The notes: generated from the letters alone by a model not told the origin. Positions 46,326-57,025 are shown, numbered from the stretch's first letter. The stretch is 64,000 nt of DNA from Bifidobacterium asteroides (GCF_003202755.1 NZ_QGLK01000005.1:1-64000), one strand, 5' to 3'. Translations and numbers: made by a program.

Positions 46326-47189
46326 ATGACCATCTTGACCAGGAAAACCATACGCAGGCTGACGGCGGCCGCACTCACGACAGTCACGCTCATGGCCGGC
46401 GCGGCCTGCGGCTCCTCATCGAGCAACAGCGGGCAGTCAGCAGCCAAGCAGGACGTCACCCAGCAGACCATCAAGCCCGGCACATTGACCATTGCCACCG
46501 GAGACCCGGCCTATGCCCCTTACGTGCAGGACAACAAGCCCGAATCCGGCAAAGGCTACGAGGCAGCCGTGGCCTATGCAGTAGCAGAGAAAATGGGCTT
46601 CGACAAGGCGCACGTCACCTGGACCAGGACCACCTTTGATGCCGCCATCGCCCCAGGAAGCAAGGACTACGACCTGAACATCCAGCAATTCTCCATCACC
46701 CCGGAACGTCGGCAGGCCGTGGACTTCACTCCCAGCTACTACAACTCCACCCAGTCGCTGGTGGTCAGAAACAGCTCTCCATATGCTTCCGCCACCTCCC
46801 TGGCCCAGATCAAGGACGCCAAGATAGGAGCCATGGTCGGCTCCACCTCCTACGAGATGGCCCACAAGCTGGTCAAGCCCGACATCGACACCTTCAACGA
46901 CGACGTGGCCTCATCCCAGGCCTTAGACGCCAATCAGATCGACGCGCTTGTCGTGGACACCCCCTCGGCCGTGACCATGGTCGATTCCGGGCAGGTCAAG
47001 AACGCCAAGATCCTCGGGCAGATCAAGGGCTCGCAGGATCCTGAGGGCATGGGCATAGTCCTGCCCAAGGGCTCCAAGCTGACCCCGGCCGCTTCCAAGG
47101 CCGTCACCGCCCTGAAGAAGGATGGGACCTTGGACAAGCTGCAGAAGCAGTGGCTGCACGTCTACACCTCCCTGCCTACCCTGGGCTGA
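46326..47189 (+). CDS. amino-acid ABC transporter substrate-binding lipoprotein
   Basis: Extracellular binding protein of the polar amino-acid (PAAT) class. The 287-residue protein has a Lys/Arg-rich start, hydrophobic helix and lipobox AGAAC (about residue 28). The family-3 solute-binding fold shows DLNIQQFSITPERRQAVDFTPSYY and a GAMVGSTSYE motif. AGGAG precedes the start. It is the first gene of a binding protein-permease-ATPase operon. Substrate is not resolved. Confidence 0.93.
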   Translation: MTILTRKTIRRLTAAALTTVTLMAGAACGSSSSNSGQSAAKQDVTQQTIKPGTLTIATGDPAYAPYVQDNKPESGKGYEAAVAYAVAEKMGFDKAHVTWTRTTFDAAIAPGSKDYDLNIQQFSITPERRQAVDFTPSYYNSTQSLVVRNSSPYASATSLAQIKDAKIGAMVGSTSYEMAHKLVKPDIDTFNDDVASSQALDANQIDALVVDTPSAVTMVDSGQVKNAKILGQIKGSQDPEGMGIVLPKGSKLTPAASKAVTALKKDGTLDKLQKQWLHVYTSLPTLG

Positions 47190-47205
47190 GGGAAGAAAGG
47201 AAACC

Positions 47206-48072
47206 TTGTCGTTCATGGCCACCTCGGCACAGGACGCGGTCAGCGATATTCAACGGGAACGGGAACGCTACGGCCGTCGACAGAATCTGCGCTCAGTGGG
47301 GATCAGCATCGCCAGTACCCTGGTGTTGGCCCTGCTGATCGCTCTGGGGCTGCACGCCTCACCCGGCTGGCCGCGAGTCAAGCAGTCGTTTTTCTCCGGC
47401 GCCTACTTCGCCCAAGCCTTTCCCAAGGTCCTCCAGGGGCTCTGGCTCAATCTGGAGGTCCTCTTCTTCGCGGTCATCGGTGTGGCCCTGCTCGGCACCC
47501 TGCTGGCAATGATCCGCACCAGCCGCAACCCGCTGCTCTTCCCCCTGCGGGTGCTGGCCCAGGTCTACACCACGATCATGAGGGGCATCCCCATGATCGT
47601 GGTCCTCTACCTGATCGGCTTCGGCATTCCCGGACTGGCCATCTTCAACCGGATTCCGGCAGCCCTGTTGGGCACCGTAGCTGTCATCCTCTCCTATTCG
47701 GCCTACATCGCCGAGGTACTGAGGGCAGGCTTCCAGGACGTCGGCCCCTCCCAGAGAGCATCGGCACGCTCACTAGGCCTGACCTCAGGGCAGACCATGC
47801 GTCTGGTCGTCATTCCCCAGGCCCTGCGCAAGGTGGCTCCGGCACTGATGAACGACTTCATCTCCATGCAGAAGGACGTGGGGCTGATCTCGGTTCTGGG
47901 AGCCGTCGACGCGGTCAGGGCAGCCCAGATCATCGTGGCCACCTCCTACAACTTCACCCCCTACGTGGTGGCCTCGGTGCTCTTCATCGCCACCTCGGTC
48001 CCCTTCATCCTTCTCAACGACTGGTATTCCAACCGACTGCGCAAGCGCGAACAGAGCGGAGGCATGGTATGA
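47206..48072 (+). CDS. amino-acid ABC transporter permease
   Basis: Inner-membrane subunit of the HisM/GlnP type with about five helices and the EAA loop RASARSLGLTSGQTMRLVVIPQALR. I chose TTG 47206 because AAGAAAGG lies about five bases upstream; an ATG at 47215 is possible. The stop overlaps the ATPase start (ATGA), a translational coupling signal. Confidence 0.92.
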   Translation: MSFMATSAQDAVSDIQRERERYGRRQNLRSVGISIASTLVLALLIALGLHASPGWPRVKQSFFSGAYFAQAFPKVLQGLWLNLEVLFFAVIGVALLGTLLAMIRTSRNPLLFPLRVLAQVYTTIMRGIPMIVVLYLIGFGIPGLAIFNRIPAALLGTVAVILSYSAYIAEVLRAGFQDVGPSQRASARSLGLTSGQTMRLVVIPQALRKVAPALMNDFISMQKDVGLISVLGAVDAVRAAQIIVATSYNFTPYVVASVLFIATSVPFILLNDWYSNRLRKREQSGGMV

Positions 48073-48836
48073 GCAAACAGGCAGACGCCGATCAGAACCA
48101 ACCGGTGCTCCGTTTGGAGGACGTGCGAAAGACCTACCCTGGGGGCAACAAGGTCCTACGCGGCATTTCCATGACCATCATGCCTCATGAAACCGTGGCC
48201 CTGCTAGGTCCCTCCGGGTCGGGCAAGTCCACCCTGATGAAGTGCATCAACCTGCTGGAGACCGTCAACGACGGACGGATATGGCTGGGCGGCACCGACA
48301 TCACCGATCCCAGGATCAACCAGGATGCCTGCCGGGCCAGAATCGGCGTGGTTTTCCAGCAGTTCAATCTCTTTCCCCACATGAACGTCCTGAAAAACGT
48401 GACTCTGGGAGCCATCAAGGTTCACGGCATGCCTAAGGATCAGGCCAGGGAGCGGGCCCTGGATCTGCTGGATCGAATCGGCATGAAGAAGAAAGCCGGA
48501 GCCTACCCCGACCAACTCTCCGGCGGCCAGCAGCAGCGGGTGGCCATCGTCCGAGCCCTGATGACCGACCCGGAACTGCTCCTACTGGATGAGATCACCT
48601 CAGCTCTGGACCCCATGTTGGTAGGCGAGGTCCTGGCCATGGTCTCGGAGCTGACCGCCGGAGGCACCACTATTCTCATGGCCACCCACGAGATGAGTTT
48701 CGCCCATCATGCAGCCAACCGGGTTGTCCTGCTGCTGGACGGTGTCATCGCCGAGAACGGAACACCGCAAGAGGTCATGGACGAGTCTGAGAATCCGCGA
48801 ACCAGGGAGTTTTTTAGCCACTTCCGAGGACTGTGA
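48069..48836 (+). CDS. amino-acid ABC transporter ATP-binding protein
   Basis: A 255-residue ATPase that powers the importer. It has Walker A GPSGSGKST, Q-loop FQQFNLF, signature LSGGQQQR, Walker B LLLLDEI and the H-loop ATHEMSF. It overlaps the permease stop by four bases. It lies tail-to-tail with ribF (21 bp apart). Confidence 0.97.
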   Translation: MSKQADADQNQPVLRLEDVRKTYPGGNKVLRGISMTIMPHETVALLGPSGSGKSTLMKCINLLETVNDGRIWLGGTDITDPRINQDACRARIGVVFQQFNLFPHMNVLKNVTLGAIKVHGMPKDQARERALDLLDRIGMKKKAGAYPDQLSGGQQQRVAIVRALMTDPELLLLDEITSALDPMLVGEVLAMVSELTAGGTTILMATHEMSFAHHAANRVVLLLDGVIAENGTPQEVMDESENPRTREFFSHFRGL

Positions 48837-48857
48837 GTTCCAAAGTCCATACAATCT

Positions 48858-49991
48858 TCAGTTGACGGAAAACACTCTTCCTGCAGTCTTGGTCAGCTCC
48901 AGGGTGCGATCGGCATCCAGGGCCAGCTGTTGTTTGAGGGGCTCCTCGCCCGCATACCGTTTCTGACCGCGCAGACGGCTGAGGAATTCCACCCGGATCC
49001 TGTGACCGTACAGGTCCACCCAATCCGGCCTGACAGCGTTAGCCTCCAGGATTCTTGGCATCTGCTGGCCAGGGGCCAGAAAGGTCTCCTTGGTGCCAAT
49101 GGAAATGGCGGCAGGCATCCGCCAAGGCGAGCCCTGAGCCAGCCGCCCCTCCTGTCCCTCCGACGTCGCCATAGGATCCGTAGGCAGACCCAGGTCAACC
49201 AGCCAGCCTGCATAGACTCCATCTGCGGGCATCATCCCCTGGCTGTCGGGAGCAAGATTGGCAGTCGGAAATCCCAAGCGACGGCCCCGTTGCTCCCCAT
49301 GGACCACCGTTCCTTGAACCATGTGCGGTCGGCCCAGAATATCCAGTGCCGCATCCACATCGCCATCCAGGATCAACTGCCGAAGGTGAGAACTGCTCCA
49401 GGCTCTTACCTGATGTCGCTCCAGGCCGTCAGAGCCAGGTAGGTTGCAGACTCCAGGGCCCTGGTCGTCCACTACTTCCAAGTCGAACAATCCAGTGTCC
49501 GCCAAGTCGCCAATCGCCTTGATATCGCCAACCCGCCCTGCGCCCATATGCGCATCGCGGCCCAAGACCAGAGCTCGCATGGTCAGCTGTTCGGTAAGCT
49601 GCTTGAGGAAGAACCGATAAGACTTGGCTGCAAAGGCCAGGGTGTATCGCACCACCACAACCTGATCCAGGCCCAGCTGAGCCATCAGCCGCATGCGCTC
49701 CTCCAGAGGCATGATCTGATCAGGGTCATGGCGAATCAGGTCCGGGGACGGTTCAGTCATGTCATGACTGTCAGCAAAGCTATGGACCAGTTTGGGACTG
49801 GGGTCGAAGACCAGGGCCATGGGCCGATCCCGATTCTTGGCTGCGAGCTCGACCACTCGGCGCAGGATGGCCTGATGGCCCCGGTGCATGCCATCGAAGA
49901 CACCGATGGTGACCACGCTCGACCGGGCCCCCAAGGTTCCCGGCCACTTGACAATGCCCGACTCGTCCGGGCTGACATGGCTGACCTTCAT
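48858..49991 (-). CDS. ribF: bifunctional riboflavin kinase/FAD synthetase
   Basis: Makes FMN and FAD from riboflavin. The N-terminal FAD-synthetase domain has GVFDGMHRGHQAI and the SSSHLR motif. The C-terminal flavokinase has RRLGFPTANL with the Mg/ATP Thr-Ala-Asn. The 377-residue length is above the usual 310, mainly from loop insertions such as MATSEGQEGRLAQ. It is downstream of truB on the same strand, with 118 empty bases between. Confidence 0.95.
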   Translation of the reverse strand: MKVSHVSPDESGIVKWPGTLGARSSVVTIGVFDGMHRGHQAILRRVVELAAKNRDRPMALVFDPSPKLVHSFADSHDMTEPSPDLIRHDPDQIMPLEERMRLMAQLGLDQVVVVRYTLAFAAKSYRFFLKQLTEQLTMRALVLGRDAHMGAGRVGDIKAIGDLADTGLFDLEVVDDQGPGVCNLPGSDGLERHQVRAWSSSHLRQLILDGDVDAALDILGRPHMVQGTVVHGEQRGRRLGFPTANLAPDSQGMMPADGVYAGWLVDLGLPTDPMATSEGQEGRLAQGSPWRMPAAISIGTKETFLAPGQQMPRILEANAVRPDWVDLYGHRIRVEFLSRLRGQKRYAGEEPLKQQLALDADRTLELTKTAGRVFSVN

Positions 49992-50109
49992 CCGCTTCCC
50001 ATCACTTAATTATGGCGGCCCCGAACCCGGGCACCGAAAATTCCTCAAGCACTGTATTCCCACCATCGCACCCTGGCAAGACCCTCGTGCTAAACACGAA
50101 CCTACGCAC

Positions 50110-51195
50110 TCAAGCCTCAGGGCGGAAGACCACATCCGGCTTGGCCCCGCCTCGTGGACTGGGCACCAGGATAGCAGCTAGCCGCTGCCTGCCCTCAGGT
50201 CCGGCCAGAGCAGCCGTGGGCCCGGTGACAGACAGATCCAAGAATCCGCCGTTGGCCACTCTGGCGGCCTGCTCGGCATCCAGATTCAGGACGGGCATTG
50301 TCATGCGTGCCGCCTGCACAAGACTCAGAGAGCCATCCAACATCGCCTGCCGGTCGCGGTCCAGGACCATGCGACTGCGAACGACCGTCTGACCCTGGCG
50401 ATTCCGGTAGGTGTGAGGGACCGCATGACCGCCCAGAACCCTGGATGCCAGGTCGGAATTCTCCAGGTCGAATGAACCCACTCGAATCCTTCTTAGGGCC
50501 GTCAAGTGGCCGCCCAGATCCAGGTGTTCGCCTAGATCACGAGCCAGGGCGCGGATGTAGGTGCCGCTGGAGCAAGTCACCTCCACGTCCGCATCGACCA
50601 CCTTGACTCCCAGATCAGGCAAATCCACGCGACGAAAGTCAAGCAGACGGAAGGATGCAATCCGAATGCGTCGAGGCTCCAGCTTGACCTTCTGGCCCGC
50701 GCGAGCCAGGTCATAGGCCCGTCTGCCGTTGACCTTGATGGCGGAGAAGGCATCGGGCACCTGCTCGATCCAGCCGGTGAAACAGCCATCAATCAGATCC
50801 TGCAGACCCTGGGCTGTAAGCTCGTCCACCCTCTGCGCAGCTCCAGGACGCACCGGTAGCAAATCCCCATCCGCATCGTCCGTGGTAGTGCCCAGTCCCA
50901 GACGAATAGTGGCTTTATAGGTTTTGTCGTGGCCGACGATAACCGTCAGCAAGCGCGTGGCCTGGCCGAACCCTACGACCAGCAGGCCAGTGGCCATGGG
51001 ATCCAGGGTCCCGGCATGGCCTACGCGACGCATGCTGAGGCCAGAACGAACGGCAGCCACCACGTCATGGCTGGTCACACCGCTCGGCTTGTCAACAAGG
51101 ATGATGCCCGAGGTCGGTTCACCAGTGCCTGACTCCATACCATCCGACGACTCGGAAGCCTTTGCTCCATCGTTGCCTTCACCGGTCGGTTTCAT
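50110..51195 (-). CDS. truB: tRNA pseudouridine-55 synthase
   Basis: Makes pseudouridine 55 in the tRNA T-loop. The 361-residue protein has IILVDKPSGVTSHD at the N-terminus, the catalytic Asp in GHAGTLDPMATG and a PUA-like C-terminus. ATG 51195 has AGAGGA upstream and overlaps the rbfA stop by 17 bases; ATG 51138 would give a shorter form without the polar leader. Confidence 0.94.
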   Translation of the reverse strand: MKPTGEGNDGAKASESSDGMESGTGEPTSGIILVDKPSGVTSHDVVAAVRSGLSMRRVGHAGTLDPMATGLLVVGFGQATRLLTVIVGHDKTYKATIRLGLGTTTDDADGDLLPVRPGAAQRVDELTAQGLQDLIDGCFTGWIEQVPDAFSAIKVNGRRAYDLARAGQKVKLEPRRIRIASFRLLDFRRVDLPDLGVKVVDADVEVTCSSGTYIRALARDLGEHLDLGGHLTALRRIRVGSFDLENSDLASRVLGGHAVPHTYRNRQGQTVVRSRMVLDRDRQAMLDGSLSLVQAARMTMPVLNLDAEQAARVANGGFLDLSVTGPTAALAGPEGRQRLAAILVPSPRGGAKPDVVFRPEA

Positions 51196-51682
51196 CCGCA
51201 TCCTCTGCCGCAGGTTCATCCGGGACGGAGTCCGACCCATCGGTCTCTTCCTCGTCGTCATGCCTGTATGGATCGGGGTCGCCGGCATAGCTGGCATTGA
51301 CCCGGGCTTTGGCCATGGCCTCGTCCCGCTGACGAGCAATGGTCAGCACATCCTCAATCTCGGTCGCCTCGGCAGGCACCTCATCGTAGATGAAGCGCAG
51401 CGTAGGCGTCAGCCGCAGACCGGCCCGGGCACCAACCAGGGTGCGCAGCCTGCCAGAGGCCTGCCGCAGGGCTTGCTGGGCGCGCTTGCGCTCCCCGGCC
51501 TCATGGCCCGACCGACCCAGCTGGGTCCAATAGATTTTGGCTATCTGCAGGTCGTTGGTGACCCGAACCTCAGTGACGGTGACCCCTGCCAGGCGCTTGT
51601 CGTGCATCTGGGACTCCAGCGCAGAGGCTACGACCCGTTGTATCAGGGCCGCTATGCGTACAGCGCGGGGATTTCCAGCCAT
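51179..51682 (-). CDS. rbfA: ribosome-binding factor A
   Basis: Assists maturation of the 30S subunit, binding 16S rRNA helix 1. The core (about 1-110) has the KH-like fold with VTVTEVRVTNDLQIAKIYWT and LRFIYDEVP. An acidic tail (DPDPYRHDDEEETDGSD) of about 50 residues follows. ATG 51682 or 51685 follows AAAGGAAT. It is 129 bases downstream of infB. Confidence 0.93.
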   Translation of the reverse strand: MAGNPRAVRIAALIQRVVASALESQMHDKRLAGVTVTEVRVTNDLQIAKIYWTQLGRSGHEAGERKRAQQALRQASGRLRTLVGARAGLRLTPTLRFIYDEVPAEATEIEDVLTIARQRDEAMAKARVNASYAGDPDPYRHDDEEETDGSDSVPDEPAAEDADETDR

Positions 51683-51811
51683 CATGATTCCTTTCTCGAA
51701 CCGTCCATGACCAATCTTCGCATTCATGGACATCCGCCCCGGCCAGGGAGTACCCAGACCGGGGCGGATCGCCACGGACCCTCCGACATGTGGTCGGAGG
51801 GTCGACAGGCT

Positions 51812-54586
51812 CTACTTGCGTTCCACTTCCTGCATCTCGTAGGTCTCGATGATGTCGCCCACCTCGATGTCGTTGAAGGAGCCCAGGTTGATGCCAGCCT
51901 CGTAGCCTTCGGACACCTCGTTGACATCGTCCTTGAACCGGCGCAGGGAGGAGATCTCCAGGTCATTGACAGTGACCACCCCGTTGCGGGCGATTCGAGC
52001 CTTGGTGCCCCGCTTGACGGTGCCATCCTGGACCATGACGCCCGCGATGTTGCCGAACTTGGAGGAGCGGAAGATCTCGCGGATCTCGGAGTGGGAGGTG
52101 GTGACCTCCTCGTACTCCGGCTTGAGCATGCCTTTGAGCGCGGCCTCGATGTCCTCGATGGCGTTGTAGATGACCGAGTAGTACTTAATCTCCACGCCCT
52201 CGCGGTCTGCCAGATCCTGGACCTGCCGGTTGGGTCGAACGTTGAAGCCGATGATGACGGCCTTGTCGACCGTGGCCAGGTTGACATCGTTCTGAGTAAT
52301 GGCGCCCACGCCCCGGTGGATGACCTGAATCCCGACCTCGTCGGAGACCGCGATCTTCATCAGAGAATCTTCCAGGGCCTCGACCGAGCCGGAAGAGTCG
52401 CCCTTGATGACGATGTTGAGCATGTCCACCTCGGACTTGGCGAACTGCTCCTTCAGGCTCTCCAAGGAGACCACCTTACGGCGCTTGGCTAGCTGAGCTG
52501 CGCGGGCCGAAGCCTCGCGCTTCTCGGCGATCTGACGGGCGGTGCGATCGTCGGGCGCGACCAGGAAGAGGTCGCCGGCGGTAGGCACCGAGGTAAGCCC
52601 CAGCACCTGCACGGGTGTGGAGGGGCCGGCAGCATCCATCTGCCGACCGTTCTCGTCCAGCATGGCACGCACACGGCCATAGGCCGATCCAGCCACAATG
52701 GCATCGCCCACATGCAGGGTCCCCTGCTGAACCAGCACAGTGGCCACAGCTCCACGGCCCTTGTCCAGCCGGGCCTCGACTGTGGCGCCGCGAGCGTCCA
52801 TGTCGGGGTTGGCCCGAAGGTCAAGGTCGGCATCGGCAGTCAGCAGGACGGCTTCCAGGAGCTTGTCCACATTGGTGCCCAGCTTGGCGGAGATGTCGAC
52901 AAACATGGTGTCGCCGCCGTACTCTTCGGATACCAGGCCGAACTCGGTCAGCTGGCCACGCACCTTCTGGGGGTTGGCTCCCTCGACATCGATCTTGTTG
53001 ACAGCCACCACAATGGGCACATGAGCTGCCTGCGCGTGATTGATGGCCTCCACGGTCTGCGGCATGACGCCGTCATCCGCGGCCACTACCAGGATGGCCA
53101 CATCGGTCAGTTCGGCACCGCGGGCACGCATGGCCGTAAAGGCCTCGTGACCAGGGGTATCCAGGAAGGTAATCTTGCGATCCTCACCGTCCAGGGTGAC
53201 CGTGGCCTGGTAGGCCCCGATGCGCTGGGTGATACCGCCAGCTTCCTGGGTGGTCGTGTTGGTCTTCCGGATGGTGTCCAGCAGCCGGGTCTTGCCGTGG
53301 TCGACATGGCCCATGACCGTGACCACTGGAGGCCTGGGCTGCAGGTTCTTGTCATCCTGGTCCTCACGTTCTTCGTCCAGGTTGATGTCGAACTGCTGAA
53401 GGAGCTCCTTGTCCTCCTCCTCGGCAGAAACGATGCGGATCTTCCATCCAATCTCGTCGCCCAAGATCTGGAAAGTGGCCTCATCCAGGGACTGAGTGGC
53501 TGTGGCCATCTCGCCCAGGTGGAAGAGCACCGTGACCAGGGCAGCAGGGTTGACGTTGATCTTGTCGGCCAGATCAGCCAGGGTAGCACCCTGACGAAGC
53601 TGAACGGTACGACCGTTTCCTGCAGGAATGCGCACACCGCCGATGACGGGTGCTTTCATCTCCTGGAATTCATGCCTCTTCGCCATCCGGTTCTTACGAG
53701 CCTTGGAGGACTTGCCTCCCTGGCGGCCGAAAGCTCCAGCAGCACCGCCGCGGCCGCGACCGCCGCGGCCCGACCCGCTACGGAATCCGCCTGAAGGTGC
53801 CGACGAAGCGCCGCCAAAACGGCTGCCGCCACCTTGGTGGGTCTGCTGGCCTGGACGGCTATGGCCCCACTGCCCTGGACGGGCAGCCTGTCCGGTACGA
53901 CCGCCACGACCGTTGCGGAATCCGCCCCGGCCTCTGCGTGAGTCGTTGACGGTAGGCCTGGCCATGGGGTGCGGCCTGGGAATGTCTGAAGGCATGGGGG
54001 CCTTCATCCCCTGCTTGCGGCTGAAAGGATTGTTGCCTGGACGAGGCGTGGATGCTCCCGGACGTGCGCCATGACGCGCTGGCGAAGCCCCGGAGCCACC
54101 GGAACGACCGTTGTTGTGCGAGCCCTGGGGGCCGGGCTTGCCCATGGCTGAGGGCTTGGGCCCACGGGACTGGTTGTGCTGCTCATGCTCGTTGCGGTTA
54201 CCGTGGGGAGCACCAGGCTTGGGGAAGTGACCACCGGGACGCTGCTGACCCCGCGGCGCCTCGACACCAGCCGAAGGCCGACGGTTCTGTCCGGGCTTGG
54301 GCCCAGGTGTGGATTGCTGCTTGGTGCCGCCGGACTGCGAGCGGCCATGCTGACCCTGGCCGCTTCCATGATTAGGGTTGCCTGGGCGGGCATTTCGTGC
54401 AGCGGCCTGGCCAGCGTCGCCCTGACCCTTCTGAGGGAAAGCATTCTTGAGTCGACGGACCACAGGGGCCTCGACAGTGGAGGATGCGGACTTGACGAAC
54501 TCGCCCATGTCCTTCAATTTCGCCAGAACAGTCTTGCTGTCTACGCCAAATTCCTTGGCCAGCTCATACACGCGTGCTTTGGGCAC
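51812..54586 (-). CDS. infB: translation initiation factor IF-2
   Basis: GTPase that places initiator tRNA on the 30S subunit. The 924-residue protein has an N-terminal IF2N-like segment ([17 protein letters not shown]), a long Gly/Arg/Gln/Pro-rich disordered region (about 60-300) and a second N-terminal helix set. The G domain shows [16 protein letters not shown] and NKID motifs, followed by the C-terminal domains. The start codon is GTG 54586 with AAGGAG upstream. It lies after nusA with 183 bases between, in which I see no ylxR gene. Confidence 0.98.
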   Translation of the reverse strand: MPKARVYELAKEFGVDSKTVLAKLKDMGEFVKSASSTVEAPVVRRLKNAFPQKGQGDAGQAAARNARPGNPNHGSGQGQHGRSQSGGTKQQSTPGPKPGQNRRPSAGVEAPRGQQRPGGHFPKPGAPHGNRNEHEQHNQSRGPKPSAMGKPGPQGSHNNGRSGGSGASPARHGARPGASTPRPGNNPFSRKQGMKAPMPSDIPRPHPMARPTVNDSRRGRGGFRNGRGGRTGQAARPGQWGHSRPGQQTHQGGGSRFGGASSAPSGGFRSGSGRGGRGRGGAAGAFGRQGGKSSKARKNRMAKRHEFQEMKAPVIGGVRIPAGNGRTVQLRQGATLADLADKINVNPAALVTVLFHLGEMATATQSLDEATFQILGDEIGWKIRIVSAEEEDKELLQQFDINLDEEREDQDDKNLQPRPPVVTVMGHVDHGKTRLLDTIRKTNTTTQEAGGITQRIGAYQATVTLDGEDRKITFLDTPGHEAFTAMRARGAELTDVAILVVAADDGVMPQTVEAINHAQAAHVPIVVAVNKIDVEGANPQKVRGQLTEFGLVSEEYGGDTMFVDISAKLGTNVDKLLEAVLLTADADLDLRANPDMDARGATVEARLDKGRGAVATVLVQQGTLHVGDAIVAGSAYGRVRAMLDENGRQMDAAGPSTPVQVLGLTSVPTAGDLFLVAPDDRTARQIAEKREASARAAQLAKRRKVVSLESLKEQFAKSEVDMLNIVIKGDSSGSVEALEDSLMKIAVSDEVGIQVIHRGVGAITQNDVNLATVDKAVIIGFNVRPNRQVQDLADREGVEIKYYSVIYNAIEDIEAALKGMLKPEYEEVTTSHSEIREIFRSSKFGNIAGVMVQDGTVKRGTKARIARNGVVTVNDLEISSLRRFKDDVNEVSEGYEAGINLGSFNDIEVGDIIETYEMQEVERK

Positions 54587-54769
54587 TTACTTTCTCCTTA
54601 CCGGACCGCGCATATGACCGGCGCGATCACTCTTTCATGACGGCGAACATATCCTGTCTCATCGTGCGACCATGATCGTGTTACCTCGTCTCTGTGCCGG
54701 GGCCGACGGCATGAACCACCGGACTCGGGATACCGGGTCCAGCATACTCGCGTCCTCGGATGTTTGCTC

Positions 54770-55828
54770 TCATGCGTCTTCACCAGCAGCCGAAGGGGAT
54801 TGCGCCTGCAGCTCACGCAATTTTTGCTGGTGGGTCTCCTCGGACTCGATGCCGATCTTCCAGCCCGTTAGCTTGGCAGCCAGACGGGCGTTCTGGCCCT
54901 CTTTGCCGATGGCCAGAGAAAGCTGGGCATCCTTGATGAAGGCAATGGCGGTACGGTTGGACTCGCTGACGATCTGCACTTGGCGGACCACAGCTGGAGA
55001 CAGGGCCGCAGCCACGAATTCAGCTGGATCCTTGGACCAGTCCACAATGTCGATCTTCTCAGGGCCCAGATTCTCCATGACGGCACGAACGCGAGCACCG
55101 CCAGGGCCGATCAGGGCACCCTTGGGATTGACCCCCTTGCTGTTGGCCCGGACCGCAATCTTGGTTCTGGCCCCGGCCTCACGGGCGATGGCCATGATGG
55201 AGACTGCACCGGAAACCAGCTCAGGCACCTCCCGCTCAAAGAGACGGCGAACCAGCTCCGGATGGGAACGCGACACGATGATTTCCGGCCCCTTGAGCCC
55301 ACGGGAGACATTGACCACGTAGACACGGATCCGCTGGCCATGCCGGTAATGCTCTCCAGGCACCTGCTCGCGGCGGGGCAGAATGGCCTCGACATTATCC
55401 ACGGCCACATGCACATTGCCGGGGTCACTGGCATCCTGCTGCACGATTCCGGTGATCAGGTGACCCTTCTGACCCGAGAAAGCTCCGAAGACTCGCTCAT
55501 CATCGGCCTCACGGAAGAGCTGGCGGATAACCTGGCGGGCGGTGGAGGCCGCCAGCCGATCGAAGTCCTTTGGTGTGTCGTCGTATTCCTCACCCAGGTC
55601 GTATCCCGGTTCAGGCTCTTCAGGCGTGGGTTCTCGAGCGATCTCATCCTGTGCCCAGATGGTGAAAGTCCCCGCACGTTCGTCAAGCTCCACCCGTGCG
55701 TGTTTGGCTGCGTGAGGCGACTTCTGGTAGGCCAGAAGAAGGGCCTCGCTCAGTGCTTGATCCAAGGTCTCGGCATCAATCCCTTGTTCGTGTGCCAGCT
55801 GATGAATTTCAGCCAGGTCCAGTTCCAT
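54770..55828 (-). CDS. nusA: transcription termination/antitermination factor NusA
   Basis: RNA-polymerase-associated factor. The 352-residue protein has an N-terminal RNAP-binding domain (to about 125), an S1 domain (GIVQQDASDP...VEAILP, about 130-200) and two KH domains (GPGGARVRAVMENLG and IGKEGQNARLAAKLTGW). A short tail ends in AAGEDA, lacking the acidic repeats of enterobacterial NusA, which is usual in actinobacteria. AGGAGG precedes the start. No rimP gene lies upstream; a divergent lipoprotein gene is there instead. Confidence 0.96.
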   Translation of the reverse strand: MELDLAEIHQLAHEQGIDAETLDQALSEALLLAYQKSPHAAKHARVELDERAGTFTIWAQDEIAREPTPEEPEPGYDLGEEYDDTPKDFDRLAASTARQVIRQLFREADDERVFGAFSGQKGHLITGIVQQDASDPGNVHVAVDNVEAILPRREQVPGEHYRHGQRIRVYVVNVSRGLKGPEIIVSRSHPELVRRLFEREVPELVSGAVSIMAIAREAGARTKIAVRANSKGVNPKGALIGPGGARVRAVMENLGPEKIDIVDWSKDPAEFVAAALSPAVVRQVQIVSESNRTAIAFIKDAQLSLAIGKEGQNARLAAKLTGWKIGIESEETHQQKLRELQAQSPSAAGEDA

Positions 55829-55899
55829 GTCAAGACCTCCTATGAAGTTATTCAGACTGCGCTTCTTTTAGTCTGCAATGCCTACTATTCTAGCCTTTC

Positions 55900-56781
55900 A
55901 TGCAGACACTGCCGGTTCTTGAATACCACGGGTGGGCGAGTCATCGGCCGTCGATTCTAGCACGACGGACGAGGACCGGCATCGCAGTACTTCTGGTGGC
56001 TGTCACCCTATCAGGATGCGCACCTTCAGCGGTGCATGTCAGTCAGCACGATCCCGATAATCTCCGCCCCACTGCCTGCGAACAGGCATGGACGCGAGCC
56101 CGGCAGTCGGAACAGCTTCACAAGCATCAGTCAGACAACCGAGCCCAGGCCTGGACCCAAGCGGCCCGCGAATGCCCTGCCAGGCTGGATGAAGCCACAG
56201 TGCACGCAGCCCAGGCTTTGACGGCCTCCCAGGGCGGGCAGACCAATCGTCAAACGGCTACACTCAGATTGGTCCAGGCTGCACAGCGGTTGGATCCGCT
56301 GGCCAAGGCGCTGCCCGTCGAATTGGCCGATCAGGCCATCACAGGCGAAGACCGTTCCGGATTCGAACTCTCGGTCCTCGCGGCCCGCAAGACCGATGCC
56401 GCATGGATGCTGACCCTAGCCGATGCGCACACTGCAGCCGCCCAGATTCTGGCCGGTCACTCCAAGCACGATCCCAGGCAGGGAGTCTATCCCACCACTG
56501 ATCTGCTGGCGCACCCCGACGAGTCCACCGACCCTGCCAACGGAATACAGACTCCTACTCCTGCCCTGATTGAAATGGATACGGCCCGGTCCCTTCTGGC
56601 CGTGGGGAGAAAACTGAACGGCTCCGCAGGCACCATACGAACTGATGTCAGCAAGAACGCGAAAAGCCACCAAGAGGCCACATCTGCCCTGATCGACATG
56701 GTTGTAGCCCACTTGTCCATGGCCATGAACCTCGGTTACCCTGCCACATCGTCAGCCCTGTTGCAGACACCAAAGCATTGA
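55900..56781 (+). CDS. hypothetical secreted lipoprotein
   Basis: A 293-residue protein. A basic, hydrophobic N-terminus and lipobox LSGC (about residue 40) point to lipid anchoring outside the cell. The rest is helical and Gln/Ala/Asp-rich. The start is uncertain since 20 residues precede the normal signal peptide. I do not recognise a family. It diverges from nusA. Confidence 0.7.
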   Translation: MQTLPVLEYHGWASHRPSILARRTRTGIAVLLVAVTLSGCAPSAVHVSQHDPDNLRPTACEQAWTRARQSEQLHKHQSDNRAQAWTQAARECPARLDEATVHAAQALTASQGGQTNRQTATLRLVQAAQRLDPLAKALPVELADQAITGEDRSGFELSVLAARKTDAAWMLTLADAHTAAAQILAGHSKHDPRQGVYPTTDLLAHPDESTDPANGIQTPTPALIEMDTARSLLAVGRKLNGSAGTIRTDVSKNAKSHQEATSALIDMVVAHLSMAMNLGYPATSSALLQTPKH

Positions 56782-56993
56782 CGGCAACGGCGGACCATCG
56801 ACCTGCCGGTTCCGCCGATCGTTCACTCATAAGTTTCCGCATTCGTATATGCAGGCAATCCCTGCCCATGCATGACCAAAACCTGACCAATCGCGATCAA
56901 AGATCATCAAGCAAACGAATCAATTAGTACTTATCTACAGATTTCACGAAACTTTGCGGTGGCGACATCGGTTCAGACAGTGATATTATAGAA

Positions 56994-57025
56994 CGTGTTC
57001 CATAGGAGCATTCCATAGGAACGCG
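56994..57025 (+). other. candidate structured RNA element
   Basis: CGTGTTCC (56994-57001) pairs fully with GGAACGCG (57018-57025), one wobble pair. It encloses two copies of TTCCATAGGA 13 bases apart. Downstream (57062) GTG with AGGAGG seven bases upstream could open a 16-codon frame. The gap 56782-57359 has no other gene-like feature that I can support. Confidence 0.4.

Noticed and set aside
50924-52492. 522-codon plus-strand frame antisense to truB, rbfA and infB
   Set aside because: It crosses three well-recognised genes and shows the typical composition of an antisense frame in high-GC DNA.
52712-53794. 360-codon plus-strand frame antisense to infB
   Set aside because: IF-2 motifs on the minus strand are unambiguous; the antisense frame has only the Leu/Gly/Asp/Val/His-rich composition of a shadow.
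54598-54816. Small minus-strand frame after nusA that might be ylxR
   Set aside because: It has no CVGC motif or RNA-binding fold residues typical of YlxR, and no Shine-Dalgarno; it reads like random sequence.
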